In this document: positions 54,034 through 63,164 of the stretch, in pieces
Layout: the number at the start of each line of letters is the position of its first letter
Numbering within the stretch: the first letter of the stretch is position 1
DNA from: Allofustis seminis DSM 15817
GTDB taxonomy: Bacteria > Bacillota > Bacilli > Lactobacillales > Carnobacteriaceae_A
NCBI RefSeq assembly: GCF_000374325.1
Contig: NZ_KB894080.1
Location: 124,001 to 188,000 of the forward strand
Length of the DNA stretch: 64,000 bases
Reading direction: 5' to 3'
Notes under the pieces: model-generated
Databases searched by the model: none
Seen by the model: only the letters and a program-made list of their open reading frames with translations
What the model was told of the DNA's origin: nothing
Translations under genes and position numbers: made by a program

Positions 54034-54046
54034 AAAATGCAACTAT

Positions 54047-54076
54047 AAAGCAGCCGCATATTGCGGCTGCTTTTTT
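54047..54076 (+). terminator. Terminator after the racemase gene
   Basis: AAAGCAGCCGCA (54047-54058) pairs with TGCGGCTGCTTT (54062-54073), followed by T. Confidence 0.92.
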
Positions 54077-54195
54077 ATAGAGGAAAAGGCATCTTATATA
54101 ATAGTAGAAACAAATGCAAAAGTTATAGTGGAGTAGCCTCTAACGCTAAAGGTAGCACAAATCTTAAGAAGGAATAGAGGGGAAAGCTGGGAATG

Positions 54196-54261
54196 TGCTA
54201 TAATAAATAATGACAAAAACAAATGTGCTAGAACTTTGAATATAAAAGTTCTAGCACATTT
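54196..54261 (+). promoter_or_regulatory. Promoter and perfect 17-bp leader hairpin before the GNAT gene
   Basis: TGCTATAAT (54196-54204) is an extended -10. From 54221 a 17-base arm (AAATGTGCTAGAACTTT) pairs without mismatch with 54245-54261 around a seven-base loop. No T run follows. It would lie at the start of the mRNA; it may protect the 5' end, bind a regulator as DNA, or control translation. Confidence 0.6.
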
Positions 54262-54285
54262 GGAGTAAGAATATGGAGGATTTTT

Positions 54286-54798
54286 ATGAGCAATACAACT
54301 GACACTTTCAACTTGAGAAATATTGAACGCTTTGAATGGCAGGCCATTAGTGCCATTGAAGCGGCCTGTTTTCCACCGCATGAAGCGTGTCAACCAGATG
54401 ATGTGAAAGCGACAATAAAAGCTGCACCACAGATGTGTCTAGTAGCAGAGCATTGTGAGACAGGAGAGATTGCTGGCTTTTTAAATGGTATCGCCACTGC
54501 TGAGACGGCTTTTCGAGATGAATTCTTTACAGATAGTACCTTACATGACCATCAAGGAGAGCATGTGATGCTTTTAGGATTGGCAGTTCTTCCGAAATAT
54601 CGAGGAAATGGTCTTGCAAGAAGATTAGTAGAAGAATATAAGGTGCGAGCAAAGAATAATGAAAGAAAAACACTCACATTAACATGCCTCGATGATAAAG
54701 TGAATATGTACAAAAATATGGGATTTCATGATAAAGGACTTGCCCAGTCAACATGGGGGAATGAAGTCTGGCATGAAATGTATTATATCTTGCAGTAG
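54286..54798 (+). CDS. GNAT family N-acetyltransferase
   Basis: A 170-residue acetyltransferase. The acetyl-CoA site is LGLAVLPKYRGNGLARRLVEEY, and TLTCLDDKVNMYKNMGFHDKG is the typical C-terminal strand and helix. The start FNLRNIERFEWQAISAIEAACFPPHEACQPDD resembles the AANAT-like/RimI subset. The acceptor is unknown. TGGAGGATTTTT precedes the ATG. Confidence 0.88.
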   Translation: MSNTTDTFNLRNIERFEWQAISAIEAACFPPHEACQPDDVKATIKAAPQMCLVAEHCETGEIAGFLNGIATAETAFRDEFFTDSTLHDHQGEHVMLLGLAVLPKYRGNGLARRLVEEYKVRAKNNERKTLTLTCLDDKVNMYKNMGFHDKGLAQSTWGNEVWHEMYYILQ

Positions 54799-55037
54799 TA
54801 TGAATAGCTTTTATTTCAGATGAATTGTCGGTCCCATATCATGGTAGCAAATGCTCTAATGCAAATGAATATTATGGACGATGCAGCCACTTATTTAAGG
54901 CAATTATGAAAAATAAGCAAAATATTAATGGACTGTCCCACTTTAGAATTTATAACTTCAGAGGGAATCCATAATGAGCAACTAAAAATAGAGGCATATC
55001 ATACCGTTTAAAGAATAAATATCATATATGATGACCA
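54799..55037 (+). other. Gap, possibly a decayed coding remnant
   Basis: No intact gene is visible. Two short frames read like coding sequence in pieces (about 54841-54909 and 54931-55014), with stops and frame changes between them. No ribosome site precedes either. It may be the remains of a small gene, but I cannot name one. Confidence 0.25.
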
Positions 55038-55067
55038 CAAGACGCTTAACTTTAGCGTCTTGTTTTT
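55038..55067 (+). terminator. Plus-strand terminator downstream of the GNAT gene
   Basis: CAAGACGCT pairs with AGCGTCTTG around TTAACTTT-type loop, followed by T. Ends at 55067. Confidence 0.88.
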
Positions 55068-55073
55068 GTGCAT

Positions 55074-55099
55074 AAAAAAAGAACCGTCAGGCGGCTCTT
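55074..55099 (-). terminator. Minus-strand terminator of the tRNA transcript
   Basis: On the minus strand AGAGCCG pairs with CGGTTCT (55080-55098; one G-T pair), followed by seven T. Confidence 0.85.
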
Positions 55100-55148
55100 C
55101 ATTTGCGGCTCATCGCATCCTATGATAACCATAAGGGTTTTCATATCA

Positions 55149-55221
55149 TGGGACCTACTGGGCTCGAACCAGCGACCTCCAGCTTGTCGAGCTGGCGCTC
55201 TCCCTACTGAGCTAAGATCCC
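55149..55221 (-). tRNA. tRNA-Val (anticodon GAC) with C33
   Basis: A 73-base cloverleaf: acceptor GGGATCT/AGGTCCC (one T-G pair), D stem GCTC/GAGC, anticodon stem CCAGC/GCTGG, variable AGGTC, T arm GCTGG-TTCGAGC-CCAGT. The anticodon loop is TCGACAA, so the anticodon is GAC (Val, GUC codons) and position 33 is C, not the near-universal U. CCA is not encoded. It has its own promoter and terminator. On the plus strand the fold fails the T-loop test, so the minus strand is right. Confidence 0.85.
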
Positions 55222-55234
55222 ATAAGCGTTTATC

Positions 55235-55263
55235 ATTATGACAGATAAGCAGTAAGTTGTCAA
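55235..55263 (-). promoter_or_regulatory. Promoter of the tRNA gene
   Basis: On the minus strand: TTGACA (55263-55258), 17 bases, CATAAT (55240-55235). It ends 13 bases before the tRNA 5' end, so the tRNA should be transcribed on its own, apart from galE. Confidence 0.88.
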
Positions 55264-55273
55264 GTGGCGGTAG

Positions 55274-56299
55274 TTAGTTGGTATGATTTTCGCTATAACC
55301 GTTGGGATTATTTTTTTGCCAATGCCATGCACTGGCGCACATTTCTTCCAATGTATGGGTAGCTTCCCAGTGGAGAAGTTGTTTTGCTTTAGTTGGGTCT
55401 GCATAGCCAGTGGCAATATCGCCAGCACGTCGCGGCTGAATGGTGTAGGGGATAGTTACGTGGTTTGCTTTTTCAAAAGCATGAACCATCTCAAGTACGG
55501 AATAGCCTTGGCCAGTACCTAAGTTAATGGCGATATTTCCAGTATGTTGCAATGTATAATTCAGTGCATTCAGATGACCACGTGCTAAGTCGACCACGTG
55601 AATGTAATCGCGTACGCCTGTCCCGTCAATGGTGTCATAATCATTGCCGAATATGGCGAGATGGTCAAGTTTTCCAGCGGCAACTTGTGAGATATAAGGC
55701 ATAAGATTGTTCGGTGTACCGACAGGTGATTCTCCAATTTTTCCAGAGGCATGTGCTCCAACTGGATTGAAATAGCGGAGGCTGACGGCACAAAAATCAG
55801 GGGATGCTTTAGCAATATCTGCGAGCATAATTTCTGTAAATACTTTGGAATAACCATAGGGGTTGGTTGCTGAAATAGGCATTTCTTCAGTAAATGGTAC
55901 GGGGTTATCATAACCGTAAACAGTGGCGCTTGAGCTAAAAATAATCCGGTTGACGTGGAATTGATGCATGGCATGTAGCACATTCAAGACGGCGATTAAA
56001 TTATTTTGATAGTAGGTGATAGGTTGTTTGACAGATTCTCCCACTGCCTTAAATCCAGCAAAATGAATGACGGCCTCGATCGATTCTTTTGCGAAGACCT
56101 GTTCAATTTTTTGTGCATTACACAAGTTAAATTCATAAAAGGTAAAATCTTTTCCAGTAATTTCACGAATGCGATCTAAGACGATGGGATGTGAATTGGA
56201 AAAATCATCAATGATCACAATATCATAACCAGCCTCTAAGAGTTTAATGGCTGTATGTGAACCGATATACCCAGCTCCACCTGTGATTAATATAGACAT
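55274..56299 (-). CDS. galE: UDP-glucose 4-epimerase
   Basis: A 341-residue short-chain dehydrogenase that interconverts UDP-glucose and UDP-galactose. NAD site TGGAGYIGSHTA, catalytic SSSATVYG and NPYGYSK (Tyr-x3-Lys), and LRYFNPVGAH are all present. It sits behind a sugar transferase gene and beside a glycan cluster, to which it may supply UDP-galactose or UDP-GalNAc. AGGGAAGAA precedes the ATG. Confidence 0.95.
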   Translation of the reverse strand: MSILITGGAGYIGSHTAIKLLEAGYDIVIIDDFSNSHPIVLDRIREITGKDFTFYEFNLCNAQKIEQVFAKESIEAVIHFAGFKAVGESVKQPITYYQNNLIAVLNVLHAMHQFHVNRIIFSSSATVYGYDNPVPFTEEMPISATNPYGYSKVFTEIMLADIAKASPDFCAVSLRYFNPVGAHASGKIGESPVGTPNNLMPYISQVAAGKLDHLAIFGNDYDTIDGTGVRDYIHVVDLARGHLNALNYTLQHTGNIAINLGTGQGYSVLEMVHAFEKANHVTIPYTIQPRRAGDIATGYADPTKAKQLLHWEATHTLEEMCASAWHWQKNNPNGYSENHTN

Positions 56300-56388
56300 T
56301 TCTTCCCTACTTTCTGATGCATGATATAGTACGATAGGCCACTTAAAATAGGCGGCAAGCCCATTCAGTGAATAACATCTGCTAAGCG

Positions 56389-57072
56389 TTAGCGCACAAC
56401 ATGAAAAATGGTCAAGAACATAATGCGCAAATCGGACATTAACCCGAAATCTAATAAGGAGTGTAAATTATATTTCATTTTTTGAGGTAATATATCTTCG
56501 ATATAGACGCGGTCCACGTCAGATGCTTGTGCAATCAATTTATTTTCATCTTTATAATAGATGCTGGCGATAGAAGTAACGCCTGCAGGTAGCAGAAGCG
56601 TTGCAAGCATCTCGTCAGTGTAGCTGTCGACATATTTGGGGACTTCTGGGCGTGTGCCAACAAAAGTCATCTCACCGCGCAAGATATTCAAAAGTTGTGG
56701 AATTTCATCGAGGCGATAGTCGCGAATTTTGTGGCCGACATGTGTAATGCGTGTATCGTGATCGGTCGTTACAAGACTACCTTTTTTGTCAGCATCTGTA
56801 ACCATTGTCCGGAATTTGAAGATTTTAAAGGGTTTGCCATCGCGCGTGATACGTGTTTGGCGATAGAAGATGGGCCCTTTAGAATCATATTTAATCATAA
56901 GACTAATAATTAAAAAAAGTGGTGAAAGAAGTACTAATAGCAGCAGTGACAATAAGATATCGCCTATTCTTTTAATGAAGAGGGCGAAGCGTTTCTTTTT
57001 AAGTGCTTGGTAATAGGGACGTACATTGTCATTTTGCATGGCTTTTGGCAAAGCATTCCACGAAGTTAACAT
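56389..57072 (-). CDS. Undecaprenyl-phosphate sugar phosphotransferase (initiating transferase)
   Basis: A 227-residue bacterial sugar transferase. A single membrane hairpin (about 36-56) precedes the signature GPIFYRQTRITRDGKPFKIFKFRTM, then RDYRLDEIPQLLNILRGEMTFVGTRPEVP. It transfers a sugar phosphate (e.g. Gal-1-P or GlcNAc-1-P) to undecaprenyl phosphate and so starts repeat-unit synthesis for the surface polysaccharide encoded divergently. AAAGGA lies nine bases before the ATG. Confidence 0.92.
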   Translation of the reverse strand: MLTSWNALPKAMQNDNVRPYYQALKKKRFALFIKRIGDILLSLLLLVLLSPLFLIISLMIKYDSKGPIFYRQTRITRDGKPFKIFKFRTMVTDADKKGSLVTTDHDTRITHVGHKIRDYRLDEIPQLLNILRGEMTFVGTRPEVPKYVDSYTDEMLATLLLPAGVTSIASIYYKDENKLIAQASDVDRVYIEDILPQKMKYNLHSLLDFGLMSDLRIMFLTIFHVVR

Positions 57073-57311
57073 ATTGCATAATCCTTTACTATACGGCCAA
57101 AAAAGGGCGCGCGTTATTTCCTCATGCTATCAAAAAAATTGCCAAAAATCAATGAAGACTCATAGTATCCCCTGCAAAAAAGGCTAAAAAATATAATGAA
57201 TAGCCTAAAATGCTAAAAGTGTGATAAAATGAATAGAATGTAAGTGTCCATCAACAAAATGATGTTGCACTTAAAATAATAAAAAAGACGAAAAAACGAT
57301 TAGGTGAGAAA
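57073..57311. promoter_or_regulatory. Divergent region between the sugar transferase and glycan cluster
   Basis: Contains an A/T-rich stretch with TATAAT-like sequences (57191-57198, 57222-57229) and hairpins: AGGCTA (57181-57186) with TAGCCT (57201-57206), and TAAGTG...CAACA with TGTTGCACTTA (57241-57273). The latter lies between the likely promoter and the LicD gene. Their roles are unknown. Confidence 0.4.
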
Positions 57312-58199
57312 ATGGATCACGAAAATAAATATGGGATTAAAGACATTCAAGAGAAGCTACTGGGAATCTTGCTTTATTTTAGCGATTTCTGTCAAGCACA
57401 TGATTTACGCTTTGTGCTGGCTGGCGGAACTTGCTTGGGTGCTATTCGTAGTGGGGGCATTATTCCTTGGGATGATGACTTGGATGTTTTTATGTTGCGT
57501 GAGGACTATGAGAAGCTTATTCCATTATGGAATAAGTATGCCGATACGGACAGATATACCATCTTGCGTTCAAATGATCAACTGAATATTCACCATGCAG
57601 CGACAGAAGTGCGTGATAATTACACAACATTTATCAATGATCATAGCAAGGATTTGGATATGAATCAGGGATTGATGATTGATATCATTCCACTTGATGA
57701 TGTCCCTGCTTCGCGCTTTATGCAGCTGTACCAAAAAATTCATGCAATGCTTTTTGCATGCTATAATTTCCAGCGTCTGCCAAACCATAAAAGTAAACTC
57801 ATCTATGAGATGACTAAGATTGCTTTGAAACTCGTACCATCTTTTCAGGCACGCTATGCGATTTGGAAATATTGCGAAGATCAGATGATTAAAGCAGGGC
57901 GCCATTCAAATGGTCATGTTGCATCAATTATTGAAGGACCGACCATTATGAAACAGACTTTTCCAAAAGACTGGATCGAACAACCAGCATATGTAACATT
58001 TGAAGGTGAACAGATGCCCGTGCCGCGTGATTATGATGCGTGGCTTACAATGTCTTATGGCGATTATATGCAGCTGCCACCAGAAGAGGAGCGCGTTTTA
58101 CGCCACGATATTTATTTTTATGATATGCACACACCATACCCAGCTTACCGCGGGAAATATTATGCAGTAAAAGAGGGAAAACATGATCAAGCGAATTAA
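57312..58199 (+). CDS. LicD family phosphotransferase
   Basis: A 295-residue LicD-family protein: the core LAGGTCLGAIRSGGIIPWDDDLDVFML holds the metal-binding DDD. Members move phosphocholine, 2-aminoethylphosphonate or similar groups to glycans. The ribosome site is AGGTGAG. It overlaps the second LicD gene by 17 bases. Confidence 0.9.
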   Translation: MDHENKYGIKDIQEKLLGILLYFSDFCQAHDLRFVLAGGTCLGAIRSGGIIPWDDDLDVFMLREDYEKLIPLWNKYADTDRYTILRSNDQLNIHHAATEVRDNYTTFINDHSKDLDMNQGLMIDIIPLDDVPASRFMQLYQKIHAMLFACYNFQRLPNHKSKLIYEMTKIALKLVPSFQARYAIWKYCEDQMIKAGRHSNGHVASIIEGPTIMKQTFPKDWIEQPAYVTFEGEQMPVPRDYDAWLTMSYGDYMQLPPEEERVLRHDIYFYDMHTPYPAYRGKYYAVKEGKHDQAN

Positions 58200-59142
58200 A
58201 AATGCACTATATACACGAAAAGTTTTGCAACAAAATCCGCCAACTGATATCGTTCATGAATTGACAGATGCGGAATTGAAGCAACTACAAGCATGCTTTT
58301 TGGGAATATTGAAAGATATCGATCATGTCTGCAAGATGCATAACATTACATATATGGCAGCAGGTGGAACGGCACTAGGTGCTATTCGTCACCAAGGTTT
58401 TATTCCATGGGATGACGATATTGATATCCTTATGCCACGTAAAGATTTGCAGAAGTTTGTGGAAATCTTCGAAGAAACACTTGGACAAGAGTATGAAATG
58501 ACGTCCCCTAATTCAAAATATCCTATTGAGAGCTTAATTACAGCTATCTATAAAAAGAATACTTTAAAAGCAACTTTCAGTGCCTTTAATACACCTTTTC
58601 CAAAGGGCATTCATATCGATATTTTTGCGATCGATGCCGTCCCTGAGAATAAGGTTATGCGGGCGATCAAAGGAAGCATTGCGATTATTTTGCAATTTAT
58701 TGCAGTGTCATCATTATTTTATACATTTAGAAGCCCCGAGAAAAAAGACTTCTTCTACCAGACACCAGCAGGACGCTTTAATTATCGTCTGCGCTGCTTT
58801 GTTGGATTTATCTTTTCATTTGCACATTATGAAACGTGGGCGAATCTTTTTGATCGCTTCGTTCAAGGGCCAGCGGACTCCAACTTGTGGGCGGTACCGA
58901 CTGATATTGGGCATTATTTTGGTCATGTGATGCCAAAAGATGTGTATTATCCAACAAGTGAGGCGAAGTTTGAAGATATGATGATTCAGATGCCACACAA
59001 CCCGCATGAATATTTAAAAAATCAATATGGCGATTATATGCAAATTCCGCCAGTAGAAGACCGCGAGAAGCATTTCTCTGTCGGATTCAGTGTTAATGTG
59101 AAAGAAGATTTAGAACGTGGAATTGATATTTACAAATCATAA
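58183..59142 (+). CDS. LicD family phosphotransferase, second copy
   Basis: A 319-residue LicD protein with the core AAGGTALGAIRHQGFIPWDDDIDILMPR. It shares only the core with the first LicD protein, so the two probably act on different positions or donors. AGAGGG precedes the ATG inside the upstream gene. Confidence 0.9.
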   Translation: MIKRIKNALYTRKVLQQNPPTDIVHELTDAELKQLQACFLGILKDIDHVCKMHNITYMAAGGTALGAIRHQGFIPWDDDIDILMPRKDLQKFVEIFEETLGQEYEMTSPNSKYPIESLITAIYKKNTLKATFSAFNTPFPKGIHIDIFAIDAVPENKVMRAIKGSIAIILQFIAVSSLFYTFRSPEKKDFFYQTPAGRFNYRLRCFVGFIFSFAHYETWANLFDRFVQGPADSNLWAVPTDIGHYFGHVMPKDVYYPTSEAKFEDMMIQMPHNPHEYLKNQYGDYMQIPPVEDREKHFSVGFSVNVKEDLERGIDIYKS

Positions 59143-59154
59143 GGAGTGTAAAAA

Positions 59155-60192
59155 ATGAAAGGACCCATTGACATTGTCATCCCTTGGGTGGACGGCGATG
59201 ATCCGCAGTGGCGACAATGTTTGCAGCAGTACCAACCAACGAGCATGATGGATGCGGATGAGGCGCGTTATCGGACGTGGGATTGCTTCCGCTACTGGTT
59301 TCGTGCAATAGAATGGAATGCCCCTTGGGTGCGTACCATTCATTTTGTGACCTTTGGACATATTCCGGAGTGGTTGAATGTCAACCATCCAAAGTTGCAT
59401 ATTGTCAAACATGAAGACTTTATTTCTGAAGAATATTTACCGACATTCAGCTCACATACGCTAGAGCTGAACTTACACCGTATCCCAGACTTGTCTGAGC
59501 AATTCATCTACTTTAATGATGATATTTATTTGGCGAATCCAGCGACTGATGAAGACTTCTTCAAAAATGGACTACCTTGTGACTCGGCAGTATTTGGCAT
59601 CATCAAAAATGATGGGACAGAGAACTTTATGCCTTATATTATGCTTAATATGCTAGGCATGGTGAGCGAGCATTTCTCTAAAAAAGAAATGCTAAAAAAC
59701 AACCTTGGCAAGTGGTTCAATATTAAATATGGTAAATATTTATTATACAACCTCTATCTAAGTGTCTGGCCTGGGTTTACAGGATTTCGCAATTTTCATA
59801 CGGCACATAGCTATTTGAAGAGTACGCTGGAAGAGTTGTGGGAGGAATATCCAGACATTCTCGACCGCACCTGTCGCAACAAATTCCGCAGCAAGGAAGA
59901 TGTCAATCAATATCTAATCCGCTACTGGCAACTGGCAAGTGGCAAGTTCGAGCCGAAAGCGGTCGATTCAAAATATGTCAATATTGGAAAAGTTACTATT
60001 GAAGAGATTGAAGCGATGCTGGCAGATGAACATAATCTAACGGTCTGTATTAATGATGATCCAGGAGATTTTGATTTTGAACAAAAAGAAAAAGAAATGC
60101 AGCGCGTGCTACATGAGAAATTTCCGTATCCTTCTGCATTTGAGTTAAAGGAAGAGTGTAATGAATCGAACAAAAAACACCATAAGGAATAG
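59155..60192 (+). CDS. Stealth family sugar-phosphate transferase
   Basis: A 345-residue Stealth protein with conserved regions IDIVIPWVDGDDPQW (CR1), EQFIYFNDDIYLANPATDEDFF (CR2), NFHTAHSYLKSTLEELWEEYPD (CR3) and a C-terminal CR4 (CINDDPGDFDF). Stealth proteins transfer hexose-1-phosphate in capsule synthesis, giving phosphodiester-linked glycans. AAGGAGTG precedes the ATG. Confidence 0.9.
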   Translation: MKGPIDIVIPWVDGDDPQWRQCLQQYQPTSMMDADEARYRTWDCFRYWFRAIEWNAPWVRTIHFVTFGHIPEWLNVNHPKLHIVKHEDFISEEYLPTFSSHTLELNLHRIPDLSEQFIYFNDDIYLANPATDEDFFKNGLPCDSAVFGIIKNDGTENFMPYIMLNMLGMVSEHFSKKEMLKNNLGKWFNIKYGKYLLYNLYLSVWPGFTGFRNFHTAHSYLKSTLEELWEEYPDILDRTCRNKFRSKEDVNQYLIRYWQLASGKFEPKAVDSKYVNIGKVTIEEIEAMLADEHNLTVCINDDPGDFDFEQKEKEMQRVLHEKFPYPSAFELKEECNESNKKHHKE

Positions 60193-61693
60193 CCTGTGGG
60201 GGATCATTTATCGCATTGTTACCCTGATCGGCCCTTTTGTCATTAAAACTATTATCATCCGCGAGTTAGGGATTCAATACAATGGGCTGAATGGGCTATT
60301 TACGTCGATATTGACTGTCCTGAACTTGACGAACTTAGGATTTAGCTCATCATTAGTTTATATGATGTATCAAGCGGTGGCCGATAATGATAGCCAAGCA
60401 TTATCGGCAATGTTGAACTACTTTAAAAAAGTTCACCGTACAGTAGGATTCATCATTTTGACAATGGGCGTGGCACTCATTCCATTTCTTAATGTGCTTG
60501 TCAAAGGAGATGTTCCTAGCGATCTCAACTTACAGTTGCTATTTTTCATTTTCTTAATGGAAGTTGTGTTCGATTATATTCTATTCTCCTATAATACGGC
60601 GCTATTTACGGCACATCAGCGCGATGATGTCATACTAAAAATTCAGACAGTGCGCTATATTATCCAATATACATTGCAAGCGGCAGTGCTTGCTATATTT
60701 AAAGATTACTATATCTATGCCATTTTGCTACCGATTATGGTGGCGGTTAATAGTGTCGGCTATCTGATCGAATCAAAAAAAATGTATCCGCATATTACAT
60801 GTGAAGGAGATCTGACGGCCGAACAAAAAGAGACGGTCTATCAAAAAGTTGCGACCCTTTTTGGACACAATGTAGGGAACACTTTTTTAGTGAGTGTAGA
60901 CAGCATTATTATTTCGAGCTACTTAGGGTTGATTACAGTCTCTATTTATAGTAACTACAATTATATTCTCGTGGCAGTCAATGGTCTGATCCAAGTATTC
61001 ACTGGTGGGAGCCTGTCTGCTATCGGGAATAAATTGATTACAGATTCCAAAGAAGATAATTATCATTTCTTCTTATTGATGAATTATGTATGGATGGGAC
61101 TTGTCGGAGTTTCGGCAGCCTTTATGCTTAGTCTGTATCAGCCTTTCATCTATGCATGGGCAGGTCCAGAATATATCTTGAATGATTTTATTGTTTATTT
61201 TGTCGTACTTTATTTCTATTCATGGATGTTCCGTATTATGATGATGACATATCGCAATGCGGGAGGACTTTGGAATATTGACTGGCTTAAGCCATATGTT
61301 GGGATGATTATCAACTTAGTTGGAAGCATCTGGATGGTCAAAACAACGCAGAGTATTATTGGGGTGCTTGTGCCAACAATTTTTGTCTTTTTCTTTGTCT
61401 ATTTTCCATGGGAAGCAGCAGTGGTCATCAAGAATGAATTTGATGAATCATTGAGACATTTTTTTGCAAAAGTTGTCTATTTATTTGGTGTGACATTTCT
61501 CGGTGTCGTAACATCATACTGGGTAAGTTGTACGATTAGCCCAGCTTATGGCTTGGCATCTTTTGCTTTGCGATTTTTGGTTGTTCTTGTGATTTTCCCA
61601 CTGATTTGGATTGCGGGAACCTACCGTAGCCAAGAATTCAAAACAACATTAGAATATGCCGCCAAATATATTGGTGGGCCATTCAAAAAATAG
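60161..61693 (+). CDS. Wzx-like polysaccharide flippase
   Basis: A 510-residue membrane protein of the MATE/MOP flippase group with about 12-14 helices and the N-terminal pattern of polysaccharide flippases (SLWGIIYRIVTLIGPFVIKTIIIRELG). It flips lipid-linked repeat units to the outside. Its start overlaps the Stealth gene by 32 bases; AAGGAAGAG precedes the ATG. Confidence 0.87.
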   Translation: MNRTKNTIRNSLWGIIYRIVTLIGPFVIKTIIIRELGIQYNGLNGLFTSILTVLNLTNLGFSSSLVYMMYQAVADNDSQALSAMLNYFKKVHRTVGFIILTMGVALIPFLNVLVKGDVPSDLNLQLLFFIFLMEVVFDYILFSYNTALFTAHQRDDVILKIQTVRYIIQYTLQAAVLAIFKDYYIYAILLPIMVAVNSVGYLIESKKMYPHITCEGDLTAEQKETVYQKVATLFGHNVGNTFLVSVDSIIISSYLGLITVSIYSNYNYILVAVNGLIQVFTGGSLSAIGNKLITDSKEDNYHFFLLMNYVWMGLVGVSAAFMLSLYQPFIYAWAGPEYILNDFIVYFVVLYFYSWMFRIMMMTYRNAGGLWNIDWLKPYVGMIINLVGSIWMVKTTQSIIGVLVPTIFVFFFVYFPWEAAVVIKNEFDESLRHFFAKVVYLFGVTFLGVVTSYWVSCTISPAYGLASFALRFLVVLVIFPLIWIAGTYRSQEFKTTLEYAAKYIGGPFKK

Positions 61694-61702
61694 GAGGCGC
61701 TC

Positions 61703-63148
61703 ATGTTATTGGCTTTTATAAATGAATTTTATTATCGGTTGAATCAGTTATACCACGACCTCAGTCTGGTTCTTTCGGAAAGAACGGTTACAATACTTTC
61801 GTTCATTGGAACGTTTATTTTGTCCATTCAACTGATTTTTAACAATATGAGTTTTTTGTGGTTATTTACGGAAGGCATTCCACTTTTAGGGGCAATGCAA
61901 GGCTTTTTATGGGAGGGTACTTTTTCAGTCGGATTGTTGCTAATGTTTCTTCCGATATTTCGCGAGAAAGTCGAACACTACCATAATCTTCCCCAGCAGA
62001 TCAATAAGAAATTAATACTCCCGCTTATTGGCTATATTTTATTTTGGGGAATTTCCTTATTCACTGCTGGTTTTGGCCGCGTGAAATTTGTCATTATTGT
62101 GGCACTTATTGTCGTACCAATTTATATGCAAAGCCGCCAATTCAAAAACTATGACAAGCTCTTTAATCGCTACTTATATATGAATGTGGTGCTGGCCGCT
62201 ATTTATTATGTCTTATCCTTTTTTTGGATGCCTTATGTTGGGGCACGTTATCCTGCACTATCTTTTAACCCTAATGTGATCGGTGCACTTGCATTATTTT
62301 TTGCAACATGTGCAGTTATTTTGAAATATCGGAATGCCAATCGAACGCTCAATTTATTTTTATATATGATAATTGGGGTATCATTTGGATTTGTCTTGTT
62401 AGCAGAAACGCGAACTATCATTATTACTTTTGTGGCATTGACCATTGCAAGTGTCATGTTATCCTTTAGAGAGTGGAGCAAAGAGAAATTATTGCGCCGC
62501 TGCGGTGAATTAATTGTTATTCTATTTATTTCATTAGGCACGATTTCAGCTATTGAAATGAAAAATGAGGGGGTTACTTATTTTAATGAATTTGCCCCAC
62601 CACATAATCCTTATTTTGAAACGGTTCGTACGTTAAACCGTAGAAAGTTACCACTATTTTATGAGTCGGTCGTTACGCAAGAAGATGCGAAGAATAGAAA
62701 TTTTCTTGGACGATTTGAAGAAGAGCAAGAATCGACCGACCGTGTATTAAGTGGCCGTTTGAAAATTTGGCAAGATTATTTGGGCCGTTTGAAATTGTTA
62801 GGTCAGCGGGAACTGGATCGTGACTACAAACGCAAGCACAAAATCCCAATTCATGCGCACAATATTTGGATTCAAATGGCATATGATGGAGGCATCATCT
62901 GTGGAGCATTCTTTTTAATTTATACGGTGATGCGCTTTGTTGAAGGATTCAAAATATTTTTACGTGGAAATATTACATACTTTGAATTTGCTTTTATTGT
63001 CTCTTCTGTTTCTTTTGTCGTGCGTGGGATTGTAGAAGCAAGCTATTCTCCAATGTATTACAATATTGCACTATTACATTTGTTAACTTTAATTCCAATG
63101 ATTTATAATAAGACGAATACAAAAAAACTAACACGTCTGATGCATTAA
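61703..63148 (+). CDS. Wzy-like polysaccharide polymerase
   Basis: A 481-residue membrane protein with about ten helices and a large extracellular loop near residues 290-390, which ends in the pattern IHAHNIWIQMAYDGGII typical of O-antigen polymerase/ligase proteins. It would link repeat units. AGGAGGCGCTC precedes the ATG. Confidence 0.85.
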   Translation: MLLAFINEFYYRLNQLYHDLSLVLSERTVTILSFIGTFILSIQLIFNNMSFLWLFTEGIPLLGAMQGFLWEGTFSVGLLLMFLPIFREKVEHYHNLPQQINKKLILPLIGYILFWGISLFTAGFGRVKFVIIVALIVVPIYMQSRQFKNYDKLFNRYLYMNVVLAAIYYVLSFFWMPYVGARYPALSFNPNVIGALALFFATCAVILKYRNANRTLNLFLYMIIGVSFGFVLLAETRTIIITFVALTIASVMLSFREWSKEKLLRRCGELIVILFISLGTISAIEMKNEGVTYFNEFAPPHNPYFETVRTLNRRKLPLFYESVVTQEDAKNRNFLGRFEEEQESTDRVLSGRLKIWQDYLGRLKLLGQRELDRDYKRKHKIPIHAHNIWIQMAYDGGIICGAFFLIYTVMRFVEGFKIFLRGNITYFEFAFIVSSVSFVVRGIVEASYSPMYYNIALLHLLTLIPMIYNKTNTKKLTRLMH

Positions 63149-63164
63149 TAGAGGAGGAACCGCA

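Noticed and set aside
55149..55221. tRNA-Asp(GTC) on the plus strand
   Set aside because: The palindromic anticodon stem gives a GTC loop on plus, but the T loop and acceptor only make sense on the minus strand.
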